Part shown: piece after piece, positions 9,089-17,615 of the stretch | Layout: every line of letters begins with the position of its first letter | How positions within the stretch are numbered: the stretch's first letter is position 1 | Origin: Psychrobacter nivimaris | GTDB taxonomy: Bacteria; Pseudomonadota; Gammaproteobacteria; Pseudomonadales; Moraxellaceae | NCBI RefSeq assembly: GCF_009812035.1 | Contig: NZ_VZIZ01000022.1 | Coordinates: 1-64,000, forward strand | Direction: 5' to 3' | Length of the DNA stretch: 64,000 nt | Notes under the pieces: generated by a model | Told to the model about the DNA's origin: nothing | The model's database searches: none | What the model saw: only the letters and a program-made list of their open reading frames with translations | Program-made: the position numbers and the translations under genes

Positions 9089-9745
9089 ATGGAACCGATT
9101 AGCCAAGTAGCATATAGTGTATTGAAGTCAACCCCAAAAGTTTTTGAAACTTTTATAAAAGCTCGTGAGCAAATTCAAATAAGAAGATTTTCAGAGTTTT
9201 TAAGTCATGTTGATACTAATTATGAGACCATGAGCGTCGAAGATAACGAGGAGCTGAATAACTTTATAAATAGCAAAGAAGGGGAGAGGTTCTTAGTAAA
9301 TTATGCAGATGCTATTCTTCAAACTACAAGCAATAGGGTTATGATGGCACTAGCATTACTATATTGCAATAAAGATGATTTTAACGAGTTAAATAAAGTA
9401 AACTTTATCCGAGCTACAAAAAATTTAGATGATGATCTAGTAGATTTTTATCTAACAACGCATAACAATAATATTTCAGATATTACAGACATACCTTACA
9501 GACGATTAGAAGCTACAAGTGAAAGTTATAAGGACACTAGTTGGAATGAGGAAGATATAGCTACATACATTAATGAGCTTATACGTTTAAGGTTGTTATT
9601 ACCTGATCCAGTTACAGTTCCAGTGTTTTCAGATATTGACGATCTATGGACTATATTTTATGGGATTGGAAAAAACACACAAAAATATGTGAATCTTTTA
9701 AATAAAGCAAGTAATATGCTAGCAACAGGGAATTTAGTAAAATAA
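9089..9745 (+). CDS. Orphan hypothetical protein in AT-rich DNA
   Basis: I do not recognise this 218-residue protein. It has no signal peptide, looks helical and charged, and contains an acidic stretch (DDLVDFYL, about residues 112-120). Its DNA is much more AT-rich than its neighbours (15 of 60 bases are G or C in 9361-9420), which suggests recent acquisition. It sits between pepN and the DAHP synthase gene, and its stop codon is embedded in the first arm of a strong terminator. Such single AT-rich genes are often phage-defence, toxin or immunity genes, but nothing in the sequence proves that here. Confidence 0.6.
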   Translation: MEPISQVAYSVLKSTPKVFETFIKAREQIQIRRFSEFLSHVDTNYETMSVEDNEELNNFINSKEGERFLVNYADAILQTTSNRVMMALALLYCNKDDFNELNKVNFIRATKNLDDDLVDFYLTTHNNNISDITDIPYRRLEATSESYKDTSWNEEDIATYINELIRLRLLLPDPVTVPVFSDIDDLWTIFYGIGKNTQKYVNLLNKASNMLATGNLVK

Positions 9746-9781
9746 AAAGCCCCTTTCGCATCAGTGCGAAAGGGGCTTTTT
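9744..9781. terminator. Bidirectional terminator between the orphan gene and the DAHP synthase gene
   Basis: A 17-bp perfect stem (9744-9760 / 9765-9781, core AAGCCCCTTTCGCA) has a 4-nt loop and A5/T5 flanks. It is shared by two convergent genes, and the first arm overlaps the stop codon of the rightward gene. Confidence 0.93.
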
Positions 9782-9817
9782 ATTGTTTGCTCGACGATAA
9801 ATTATCGCGGATAGCTA

Positions 9818-10900
9818 TTAGCGATTTGGTAGCACATCTTTTACCATATCACGTAAGTCACGTAATGCTGTGACGGTGCTATCCCAATCTAGGCAACCAT
9901 CGGTGATAGATTTGCCGTACTCAAGCTGACTTAAATCAGCAGTCAATTTTTGATGGCCACCCTTTAAGTGACTCTCAATCATCATACCGATAATTGATTT
10001 ATTACCATTTTGAATTTGTTCAGCAACGTTTTTGATAACCATCGGTTGTAGGTAAGGGTCTTTACCTGAGTTAGCATGACTTGAGTCAATCATAATCTTG
10101 CTATTGGTCTTGCCTTTTGCCAGCTCATTTTCAACTTGGGCTACCGCAGTTTCATCATAGTTAGGTTTACCGTTACCACCGCGAAGTACCACGTGCGCGT
10201 AAGGGTTACCTTTAGATTTGATGATAGAGACTTTACCATCTGATGATAGACCTAAGAAGCTATGACCTTCTTTAACCGCTTGCATGGCATTTACAGCAAC
10301 CGTCATACCACCATCAGTACCATTTTTGAAGCCAACTGGGCATGATAAACCAGAGCTCATTTCGCGATGCGTTTGGCTCTCAGTGGTACGTGCACCAATG
10401 GCTGACCAGCTGATTAGATCCTGGATGTACTGCGGCGTATTTGGATCAAGTGCTTCAGTCGCACAAGGTAGACCTTTTTCATTCAAATCAAGTAGCAATT
10501 TACGAGCCGTGCGCAAGCCTTTTTCTATATCAAAGCTGTCATTCATGTCAGGGTCATTGATCATGCCTTTCCAACCAACCGTCGTACGAGGTTTTTCAAA
10601 ATAAACACGCATGACTACAAATACACTGTCTTCGATTTCTTTTGCCAATACGGCTAAACGATCGGCATATTCGTGAGCGGCTTTGATATCGTGAATAGAG
10701 CAAGGGCCAATGACCACAAACAAACGCTTGTCTTTACCATCCAAGATATCTTGAATAGTATTACGACCTTTTAGTACGGTGTTATACGCGTCGTCTGACA
10801 GAGGCAGCTCGGCTTTTAGCTCGGCGGGGGTAATCAAAGGAATAAATTTTTCAATATTCACGTCGTCAATATCTGCATTATGGGTAACTGATGTTGTCAT
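9818..10900 (-). CDS. aroF: 3-deoxy-7-phosphoheptulonate (DAHP) synthase, class I
   Basis: The enzyme condenses phosphoenolpyruvate with erythrose 4-phosphate in the first step of the shikimate pathway. Diagnostic blocks are GPCSIHD (65-71), VYFEKPRTTVGWKG, the SWSAIGARTTESQTHRE segment, PVGFKNGTDG and IMIDSSHANSGKD; together they form the PEP/E4P and metal site of the AroF/G/H class. Its 360 residues are the normal length. The segment ATEALDPNTPQY is closer to AroF and the N-terminus is mixed, so which amino acid inhibits it cannot be decided; the symbol is a best guess. Another shikimate gene, aroQ, lies at 44.3 kb, unlinked. A shared terminator lies just downstream. Confidence 0.93.
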   Translation of the reverse strand: MTTSVTHNADIDDVNIEKFIPLITPAELKAELPLSDDAYNTVLKGRNTIQDILDGKDKRLFVVIGPCSIHDIKAAHEYADRLAVLAKEIEDSVFVVMRVYFEKPRTTVGWKGMINDPDMNDSFDIEKGLRTARKLLLDLNEKGLPCATEALDPNTPQYIQDLISWSAIGARTTESQTHREMSSGLSCPVGFKNGTDGGMTVAVNAMQAVKEGHSFLGLSSDGKVSIIKSKGNPYAHVVLRGGNGKPNYDETAVAQVENELAKGKTNSKIMIDSSHANSGKDPYLQPMVIKNVAEQIQNGNKSIIGMMIESHLKGGHQKLTADLSQLEYGKSITDGCLDWDSTVTALRDLRDMVKDVLPNR

Positions 10901-11329
10901 GGTTATATATCGTCTAGCTGATTTATAGGAATAATCATTATGCGGACAAAAGTGTTGGTTGACAAGGGTAGTCGAGCAGTTAATTGACTGATAACTGGAA
11001 TGAGGAAACTAAAACTTAGTTATACTTATAGAGACTTAGCGTGATATTTGACGTTCTAAATGCACGTTTAGCATTTGGTTTTTCTATCTATTAATAAGAG
11101 TTGGTTGAGTTTTTGATGCATAACGTTCAGATTTTATGTACGAATTTCGCTATTTGTACCATCGTCAAGTATGATAGCAACATTAGCGATGGATGGCCCA
11201 AACTGTGGTATTAAAACAGTACGGATGAGTGCGCATATTATTCATGAGGTCGTATCGCTGATTTATTGCGTTATATTTTATAATAACGGTTTATTTTATT
11301 TTGTGTATTTCTAATATCGAGAGCTTGTC
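10901..11329. other. 429-bp intergenic region between the DAHP synthase gene and lpxB
   Basis: This is a divergent promoter region. A TATAAT at 11279-11284, about 45 nt ahead of the lpxB start, is a possible -10 element, but no good -35 accompanies it. No leader peptide rich in aromatic codons and no attenuator-like hairpin was seen upstream of the DAHP synthase gene. Confidence 0.4.
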
Positions 11330-12646
11330 ATGACAGATTCTGCTACGTCTCATCACCATACTGACCTCATTTATCAAGCCGAGACGGATTCTCAAGTAGC
11401 AAATATAAATGCTACGCCGCTAGTGATAGGCATCGTCGCAGGTGAGGTATCTGGTGACAGCTTAGGCGCAGATTTTATGCGGCAAATGAATAATCTACGT
11501 GATGATATTGTCTGGGTAGGCGTGGGCGGTACAAAGATGCAAGCACAAGGGCTACAGAGTATTTTTCCGTTAGAGCGCTTGGCAGTGATGGGTCTGGTTG
11601 AGGTCATGTCGCAGCTACCGGATTTGCTCAAAGCACGTCGCGAGCTATTGAGCGCATTTAAGGCTGCTAATATTGATTGGTTCGTCGGTATTGATGCACC
11701 TGATTTCAATTTACGCGTGTCCAAAAAACTAAAGCCCCAAGGCGTGTTTTGTGTGCAGTACGTCAGCCCTTCTATTTGGGCGTGGCGCGAGTCACGTATC
11801 CATAATATTAAAGCGGCGACCAATTTGGTGCTATGTCTATTCCCGTTTGAGTTGCCAGTTTATGAGCGACATAACCATCCAGCGATCTGTGTGGGTCATC
11901 CCTTACTACGAACCATTGATCAGACCCTTATCGATACGCCAATCAATCAACGTCGCAGTGAGCTCGTTTGGGACAATGATGGGTTGCAGCAGTTCTTCAT
12001 CGAACGATTTGATGATGTGAGTCAGCTTATTTGTGTGATGCCAGGCTCTAGGCGCGGTGAAATTACAGCTATTCTGCCATTGATGCTTGATGGTATCCAA
12101 AAGTTAATCCTATTAGATCCTAAGCTGTGCTTTATTATTCCAACGGTTGATCAAAACCATCAATATATCGTGCAAGAGGTGATCGACCAACGCTCAGAGC
12201 AGCTGCGTGCAGCAATCGTGGTGGTCTACGATGATACCCAGCCAGAATTTAGCCAACATGCCATGGCGGCGTCAGATATCGTGATGCTAGCATCTGGGAC
12301 AGCAACGCTGGAGGCAATGCTGCTTGAACGGCCGATGGTAGTGGTCTATCAATTAAATCAGCTGACTTACCAAATTGCCAAGCGTCTGGTAAAAGTACCA
12401 TATGTGGCATTGCCTAATATATTGGCTAATGCACCGATTGTACCTGAGCTGATTCAAGAGCAAGCAAGCGGTGACAATATATGCCGTACCGTGATGCGAT
12501 TGCTGCAACCACGCGCTTATGCCGAGCAATTACACGACTTACTAGTGACAAAGCAGTCGCTACAACAGCAAAGTAACCATGAGCCTTCAAACAGCGTGAT
12601 TGAACAGTGGTTTATCCAAAATACCGATACCGTCAATCCTAATTAA
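11330..12646 (+). CDS. lpxB: Lipid-A-disaccharide synthase
   Basis: This inner-membrane-associated glycosyltransferase (family GT19) joins UDP-2,3-diacylglucosamine to lipid X, giving the lipid A disaccharide. The N-terminal signature [13 protein letters not shown] is at about residues 38-50. It is followed by '[18 protein letters not shown]', '[14 protein letters not shown]', 'CLFPFE', and the C-terminal nucleotide-sugar region 'MPGSRRGEI' and '[20 protein letters not shown]'. A length of 438 is slightly above the typical 385, because of an N-terminal extension of about 28 residues. rnhB follows after 22 bp, so the two are probably cotranscribed, an arrangement also common elsewhere in proteobacteria. 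Confidence 0.95.
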   Translation: MTDSATSHHHTDLIYQAETDSQVANINATPLVIGIVAGEVSGDSLGADFMRQMNNLRDDIVWVGVGGTKMQAQGLQSIFPLERLAVMGLVEVMSQLPDLLKARRELLSAFKAANIDWFVGIDAPDFNLRVSKKLKPQGVFCVQYVSPSIWAWRESRIHNIKAATNLVLCLFPFELPVYERHNHPAICVGHPLLRTIDQTLIDTPINQRRSELVWDNDGLQQFFIERFDDVSQLICVMPGSRRGEITAILPLMLDGIQKLILLDPKLCFIIPTVDQNHQYIVQEVIDQRSEQLRAAIVVVYDDTQPEFSQHAMAASDIVMLASGTATLEAMLLERPMVVVYQLNQLTYQIAKRLVKVPYVALPNILANAPIVPELIQEQASGDNICRTVMRLLQPRAYAEQLHDLLVTKQSLQQQSNHEPSNSVIEQWFIQNTDTVNPN

Positions 12647-12668
12647 ACGAGAAAGACCTCCTAATATT

Positions 12669-13547
12669 ATGCATATCAACCAACATACAGAAAGCTCAGT
12701 TCAAATAATTGATATTAATATCGAGCATATTGATGTCAAAGGAAAATATATTCAGTTAGCAGCGCCCATACACTTATATGGGAAAATGAATACCGCTGAA
12801 CTGCTCACTCAATATCTGTCTAATGATAACCAAGATGCAGCGCAATCAATGCTACAAATCGGCGTTGATGAAGCAGGACGTGGGCCATTACTAGGTAGTG
12901 TCAATGTGGCGGCGGCAATATTACCTGCGACTTGGTCAGGTTTGATTGAGGAACAACCGCTTAAAGACACGCCGTTGTCGATACTGACAGACTCCAAACA
13001 ACTGAGTGAAAAAAAGCGCGATATCCTTTATCCATTGGTTCAGCAGCATGCTATCGGTTATATCATCGCTGATATACCAGCAGCAGTGATCGACCAAGTA
13101 AACATCTTGCAAGCAACAATGCTTGGTATGCGCTTATGTACCGAATCGTTGCTAGAAGTGATTTTTAAAAGCTTTTCGACCGCGGAAAATGCTAAAAGTA
13201 CGTCGCTCAATCAATTTAAAGTCGAAGTACTATTTGATGGAAATCGTTGTCCTGACTTGAATTATGATAGCTTTAAAAAGTTAGAGGTAGCGCCATCTGC
13301 GATTGATTGTCAAGCGTGGGTAAAAGGTGATGCGCGTCATACCAGTATTGCAGCGGCCAGTATATTAGCAAAAGTAAGTCGTGATGAATCGATGTATACA
13401 CTGGATGCTAAATATCCGGAATACGGTATTGCCAAACACAAAGGCTATCCGACGCGCGCGCACATGGCAGCAATCGAAAAACATGGTATCTTGCCAACGC
13501 ATAGACGTAGTTTCGCACCAGTAAGAAAAATGCTAGAAATACAGTAG
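12669..13547 (+). CDS. rnhB: Ribonuclease HII with N-terminal extension
   Basis: The enzyme cuts RNA in RNA-DNA hybrids and single ribonucleotides in DNA. The four acidic catalytic residues are visible: Asp67-Glu68 in [10 protein letters not shown], an Asp in FDGNRCP, and an Asp in KGDARH. The ending [10 protein letters not shown] is also typical. From the ATG at 12669 the protein has 292 residues, against about 200 for E. coli. The surplus is a 63-residue N-terminal segment of unknown role and a loop of roughly 20 residues before FDGNRCP. An upstream in-frame start at 12600 would overlap lpxB and is less likely. No strong Shine-Dalgarno precedes 12669, so an internal start nearer the catalytic core is possible; coupling with lpxB may drive translation. 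Confidence 0.93.
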   Translation: MHINQHTESSVQIIDINIEHIDVKGKYIQLAAPIHLYGKMNTAELLTQYLSNDNQDAAQSMLQIGVDEAGRGPLLGSVNVAAAILPATWSGLIEEQPLKDTPLSILTDSKQLSEKKRDILYPLVQQHAIGYIIADIPAAVIDQVNILQATMLGMRLCTESLLEVIFKSFSTAENAKSTSLNQFKVEVLFDGNRCPDLNYDSFKKLEVAPSAIDCQAWVKGDARHTSIAAASILAKVSRDESMYTLDAKYPEYGIAKHKGYPTRAHMAAIEKHGILPTHRRSFAPVRKMLEIQ

Positions 13548-13726
13548 CTATAAAAGAAGTAGATAGAAAGCTGATTTCTAACATGCATTATCTCGTTTTA
13601 AAGATATGATGGGGTCAGCTTTGATATTTTGGTTGACGATAAAACATTAGAGCAGCAGTCATTTACGTTTGCTACTGGTAAGGTAAATTACTAATAAGTA
13701 TCTAATACATTCCAACTCTCTATCGT

Positions 13727-13770
13727 AAAAAGAAGGTCTGAACCAGTGATATGATTCAGACCTTCTTTTT
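13727..13770. terminator. Bidirectional rho-independent terminator
   Basis: A 16-bp perfect stem (13727-13742 / 13755-13770, core GAAGGTCTGAA) with A/T flanks lies between the convergent rnhB and DUF924 genes. Confidence 0.92.
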
Positions 13771-13814
13771 GTGTAATAACTTTAATTATCTTCATACAAT
13801 ACTAGGAATGTGGC

Positions 13815-14480
13815 TTAAAACGATGAATTAGGCTGTTTTAAAAAGTTCTTTTCATCTTCGGTTGAGTCGCGATTTAGTACCTCATTTCGATGTGGGTATC
13901 GCCCGAATTGATCAATAATTTGTTTGTGACGATGTTCAAAGTCTAATGTGTTTGCATCATCTAATTGTTCAAATAGCGGTAGATAACGCTTATGAATCAT
14001 GGCCGACTCGGAGTGCATAAACGGTATGATAATAAACCTACGCCATTGCATCGGTAGGGTGTCAAAATAAGGCTGTTGAATGGCTTCTTGGGCGAGTGCT
14101 AATGCCATACCGTCTTGTGCAAATGCACTTGCTTGTCCGCGACATAAATTTCGTGAAAACTGATCTAGCACAATAATTTCTGCCAAGCGTCCTGCCAATG
14201 CCGTTATCGAGCTATTACCATCCAATGAAGACTCTGCGATACGCCAAGTGACACATTCGCCTTGTTTCGCTGCATGCCAAATGCCGCCAAACTTATCCTG
14301 TATCTGCTTATCAAAACGATCGTTTTGTTCAAACCAGTATGCTTCATTGTTTTTATCAAACCAAAAATCCAACACGGCACGCGCATCAGGATCTAGGTAA
14401 GTCAAATCTATGTTTTTCGGATCCAATTGTGATGAATGGGATCGACTGGCTGAGGTGGAATAATCGGTTGAGAGTGCCAT
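13815..14480 (-). CDS. DUF924 family protein
   Basis: This 221-residue cytoplasmic protein belongs to the uncharacterised, tetratricopeptide-like alpha-helical DUF924 family. The hallmark pieces are VLDFWFDKNNEAYWFE (about 36-51), LAEIIVLDQFSRNLCRGQASAFAQD (about 107-130) and 'PFMHSESAMIHKRYLPLFEQL'. The first 30 or so residues are Ser/Thr-rich and not part of the domain, so translation might begin further in. It is divergent from nspC (99 bp apart). No biochemical role is established for the family. Confidence 0.88.
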   Translation of the reverse strand: MALSTDYSTSASRSHSSQLDPKNIDLTYLDPDARAVLDFWFDKNNEAYWFEQNDRFDKQIQDKFGGIWHAAKQGECVTWRIAESSLDGNSSITALAGRLAEIIVLDQFSRNLCRGQASAFAQDGMALALAQEAIQQPYFDTLPMQWRRFIIIPFMHSESAMIHKRYLPLFEQLDDANTLDFEHRHKQIIDQFGRYPHRNEVLNRDSTEDEKNFLKQPNSSF

Positions 14481-14579
14481 AAGATATTCTAATTATGATG
14501 AATTTAGTCTACTATAGCGCAAATATTTATATCTGTCTGTCAAGATACCAACAGCAGAGTGTCTATTAGGTAATCTATT

Positions 14580-15821
14580 ATGAATGCAAAAAATCTAGAG
14601 AATTCTATCAACGCGACCTTGCCACCAACGCCTTACTATGTGCTTGATGAAGCGGCCATCGTTGCCAATATGAAAATCATCGCTAGGCTATGTGAGCTGT
14701 CTGGTGCAAAGGCATTATTAGCACTCAAATGCTTTGCCACATGGGGTGTTTTTGATGTGATGCAGCCTTATCTGCATGGTACGACTTCGTCTTCACTTAA
14801 CGAAGTCAGATTGGGCTATGAAACCTTTGGCAATAACGATGATGCCAGTAACAGCGATAAAAAAGAAACGCACGCTTATAGCGTTGCCTATAGTGCAGAC
14901 GAAATCCCTGAAGTATTGAACTATGCGGATAAAATAATCTTTAACTCAATCTCACAGCTCAACGCTTTTAAAGCGCAAGCCGCCGCGCAAAATATACCTG
15001 TAGGTCTACGACTCAACCCTAAGACCAGCAACTCATCGTTTTTGATTGCTGATCCTGCACGCCCATTTAGCCGTCTTGGTGAACATGACAAAGATAAAAT
15101 CGCAGCGGTACTTGGCGATATCACTGGCGTCATGATTCATAACAATTGCGAGAATGACAGTTTTGAAGCCTTTAGTGAAAGCTTGGCTGATATCGAAGAA
15201 AGATTTGGTGATGTCTTAGCGCAGCTTGAATGGGTGAGCTTGGGCGGTGGTATCCACTTTATCGCGCCTGATTATCCATTAGAGAAGCTAGCTGCACGTT
15301 TGAAAGCGTTTAGCGAAACCTATGGGGTGCAAGTGTATCTTGAGCCAGGTGAAGCCAGTATTCATGGCGCAGGTACTTTGGTGACGACGGTGTTAGACAC
15401 TATGCATAATGAAAAAAATCTAGCAGTCGTCGATGCTTCTATCGAAGCGCATATGCTTGATCTATTGATTTATCGTGAGTCCGCACCGATTGCTGCGATT
15501 AATCATACAGCTGCCGATATTGCGCCTATTGGCAATCCTGCAGAAGCTGCACCGTCTGAAGCTGATGCTGAGTCGGCAGACCATACCCTTATTTACGGCC
15601 GTTCTTGCTTGGCAGGTGATATCTTTGGTGAGTATGCATTACCGAGTAATCTTCAGATAGGCGATGAAATCGCCTTTGGTAATGCTGCTGGTTATACGAT
15701 GGTTAAGAAAAACTGGTTCAACGGTGTCAACATGCCAGCGATAGTCATCTGCCGATTAGATGGCAGTATCGATATCCAGCGTGAGTTTGATTATCAAGAT
15801 TATAAAGCCAGCTTGTCTTAA
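14580..15821 (+). CDS. nspC: Carboxynorspermidine/carboxyspermidine decarboxylase
   Basis: This PLP enzyme of the alanine-racemase-fold type decarboxylates carboxy(nor)spermidine to (nor)spermidine, the last step of the alternative polyamine route. The PLP lysine is Lys50 in LLALKCF. A Gly-rich phosphate-binding loop SLGGGIHF lies at about 220-227, LEPGEA at about 256, and the catalytic Cys343 is in GRSCLAGDIFGEY. A length of 413 is somewhat above the usual 380 because of Ala/Asp/Glu-rich insertions (for example about residues 310-333). Its partner synthase gene is 275 bp downstream, separated by a candidate promoter and an inverted repeat. Confidence 0.95.
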   Translation: MNAKNLENSINATLPPTPYYVLDEAAIVANMKIIARLCELSGAKALLALKCFATWGVFDVMQPYLHGTTSSSLNEVRLGYETFGNNDDASNSDKKETHAYSVAYSADEIPEVLNYADKIIFNSISQLNAFKAQAAAQNIPVGLRLNPKTSNSSFLIADPARPFSRLGEHDKDKIAAVLGDITGVMIHNNCENDSFEAFSESLADIEERFGDVLAQLEWVSLGGGIHFIAPDYPLEKLAARLKAFSETYGVQVYLEPGEASIHGAGTLVTTVLDTMHNEKNLAVVDASIEAHMLDLLIYRESAPIAAINHTAADIAPIGNPAEAAPSEADAESADHTLIYGRSCLAGDIFGEYALPSNLQIGDEIAFGNAAGYTMVKKNWFNGVNMPAIVICRLDGSIDIQREFDYQDYKASLS

Positions 15822-15939
15822 CGCGTTACTTTCGTGACTTTTCTACATTAGAAAACAAAGGCTTAGTCTTAATAGTGGGTAATTTTAAGGTATCTGCTAT
15901 TGATACATTATTTTTTACCGATAAGGGAATAAAAATTGT

Positions 15940-15945
15940 TATAAT
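15940..15945 (+). promoter_or_regulatory. Candidate -10 element ahead of the carboxynorspermidine synthase gene
   Basis: A perfect TATAAT lies between nspC and the next gene. No strong -35 is present (the best is TTACCG at 15915-15920, 19 bp away). If used, transcription would start at about 15952, inside the 14-bp inverted repeat that begins at 15949. Confidence 0.5.
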
Positions 15946-15948
15946 CGC

Positions 15949-15981
15949 GTCGGGCAAATAATGGAGTATTATTTGCCCGAC
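15949..15981 (+). promoter_or_regulatory. Perfect 14-bp inverted repeat at the predicted transcription start
   Basis: Arms 15949-15962 (GTCGGGCAAATAAT) and 15968-15981 (ATTATTTGCCCGAC) flank a 5-nt centre, GGAGT. It is not followed by a T-run, so it is not an ordinary terminator. Its place just after TATAAT fits either an operator for a dimeric repressor or a stable 5'-terminal mRNA hairpin. The downstream leader to the TTG start is about 115 nt. Confidence 0.6.
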
Positions 15982-16096
15982 GGGTGCGTGGGTTTTCCTC
16001 GGTCTTCCTTTTTAATTCACGCATATTATTCACTCGTTTCTGTTTTGCATAGCCGCTATCAATGGTATCGACAGGGACACAAAGGAGGATTGTTCA

Positions 16097-17371
16097 TTGA
16101 ACACAAACCAACAAGCTAAGCCCAACAAAAAAGACGTACTGATCATCGGAGCAGGCGGTGTCGCTCAAGTGGTCGCGCATAAATGTGCGATGCACAATGA
16201 TGTGCTTGGCGAGATCCATATCGCCTCACGTACCAAAGACAAATGCGATGCCATCGCGCAGAGCGTAAAAGAAAAAGACAGCTTTAAACAAGCTGCAGTC
16301 TTGCATACCCATCAGGTTGATGCGATGGACAGCCAGGCACTTGTGCAGCTGATACAAGACACAAAAATACAAATACTTATCAATGTTGGCTCGGCATTTA
16401 TCAATATGACCGTTCTAGAAGCTTGTATTGAAACAGGCACGGCATATATAGATACGGCTATTCATGAAGACCCACGTAAGATTTGTGAGACACCGCCGTG
16501 GTACAACAACTACGAGTGGCAACGCAAACAGCGCTGTGCAGACAACAATATCACTGCTATTTTAGGTGCAGGTTTTGATCCTGGTATGGTCAATGCATAC
16601 GCGCGTCTGGGCTATGACATGATGGATAAAGGTTCAGTGACTGATATTGACATCATCGATATCAATGCGGGTAGCCATGGCAAATATTTTGCGACTAACT
16701 TTGACCCAGAGATCAACTTCCGTGAGTTCACCGGTACGGTTTACTCTTGGCAAGACAGCAAGTGGCAGTCTAACAAAATGTTTGAAGTCAAACGTACGGA
16801 CGATTTGCCAGTTGTGGGTGTGCAAAACAGCTATCTAAGCGGTCATGATGAAGTGCATTCATTGTCAGCCAATCTAGATGTACCGAACATTCGCTTTTGG
16901 ATGGGCTTTGGTGAGCATTACATCAATGTCTTCACTGTCCTACAGAGCTTAGGACTATTGTCTGAGCAGCCAGTGATGACTGCTGAAGGTCAAGAAGTTG
17001 TGCCACTAAAAGTTGTTAAAGCAGTACTACCAGATCCAAGCTCACTTGCACCGAACTATACAGGCAAGACCTGCATTGGTGATAACGTCAAAGGCAAGAT
17101 CAATGGCGTTGAGACTGAAGTGTTTATCTATAATGTCTCAGATCATAAAGATGCTTACAACGAAGTTGGTAGCCAAGGTATCTCGTATACCGCAGGCGTG
17201 CCACCTGTTGCTGCTGCGATACTGGTCGCGACTGGCGAATGGGATGCAGGCAAGATGGTCAACGTCGAAGAGTTAGATGCCAAGCCATTTATCAATCTAC
17301 TAAATAAGATTGGTCTACCAACGCGTATCAAAGATAGCGAAGGTGATAGAGCACTTGAGTTTGATATTTAA
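16097..17371 (+). CDS. Carboxynorspermidine synthase (saccharopine dehydrogenase family)
   Basis: The enzyme reductively condenses aspartate semialdehyde with diaminopropane or putrescine to carboxynorspermidine or carboxyspermidine, the substrate of NspC. The protein has 424 residues, a Rossmann motif IIGAGGVAQ at 16-24 and the saccharopine-dehydrogenase-like core ('YIDTAIHEDPRK', 'ILGAGFDPGMVNAYARL'). It starts at TTG 16097: a full AAGGAGG (16082-16088) sits 8 nt ahead and no alternative ATG is suitable. Pairing with nspC supports the polyamine assignment over lysine biosynthesis. A terminator follows directly. Whether diaminopropane or putrescine is the true substrate cannot be read from the sequence; no diaminobutyrate pathway genes are in the window. 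Confidence 0.92.
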   Translation: MNTNQQAKPNKKDVLIIGAGGVAQVVAHKCAMHNDVLGEIHIASRTKDKCDAIAQSVKEKDSFKQAAVLHTHQVDAMDSQALVQLIQDTKIQILINVGSAFINMTVLEACIETGTAYIDTAIHEDPRKICETPPWYNNYEWQRKQRCADNNITAILGAGFDPGMVNAYARLGYDMMDKGSVTDIDIIDINAGSHGKYFATNFDPEINFREFTGTVYSWQDSKWQSNKMFEVKRTDDLPVVGVQNSYLSGHDEVHSLSANLDVPNIRFWMGFGEHYINVFTVLQSLGLLSEQPVMTAEGQEVVPLKVVKAVLPDPSSLAPNYTGKTCIGDNVKGKINGVETEVFIYNVSDHKDAYNEVGSQGISYTAGVPPVAAAILVATGEWDAGKMVNVEELDAKPFINLLNKIGLPTRIKDSEGDRALEFDI

Positions 17372-17390
17372 TTAGCAAATGTTATTTAGA

Positions 17391-17421
17391 AAAGCCTGTC
17401 TACTAGAGACAGGCTTTTTTT
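17391..17421 (+). terminator. Rho-independent terminator
   Basis: AAAGCCTGTC (17391-17400) pairs with GACAGGCTTT (17408-17417) over a 7-nt loop, followed by T-rich sequence. It ends the carboxynorspermidine synthase transcript. Confidence 0.92.
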
Positions 17422-17615
17422 ATGTCTAAGTAATGAGAGCTAGCGGCGATATTATGTTCTTGCTACTATCGGTTTTCGCTACTATAAATCTCCATCTAAA
17501 TTACGGTTGCTAAAACAGTATACTATACTACTTTCTTATAGACATTAGGCCAGCTGTTTTTGCCCGACAACAACGATAAAAGTACAACAAATATAACTAA
17601 GAATGAGAACATCAC

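Noticed and set aside
13567-13622. 8-bp inverted repeat (AAAGCTGA / TCAGCTTT) after rnhB
   Set aside because: The 40-nt loop and lack of a T-run make it weak; the strong shared terminator 100 bp on explains termination.
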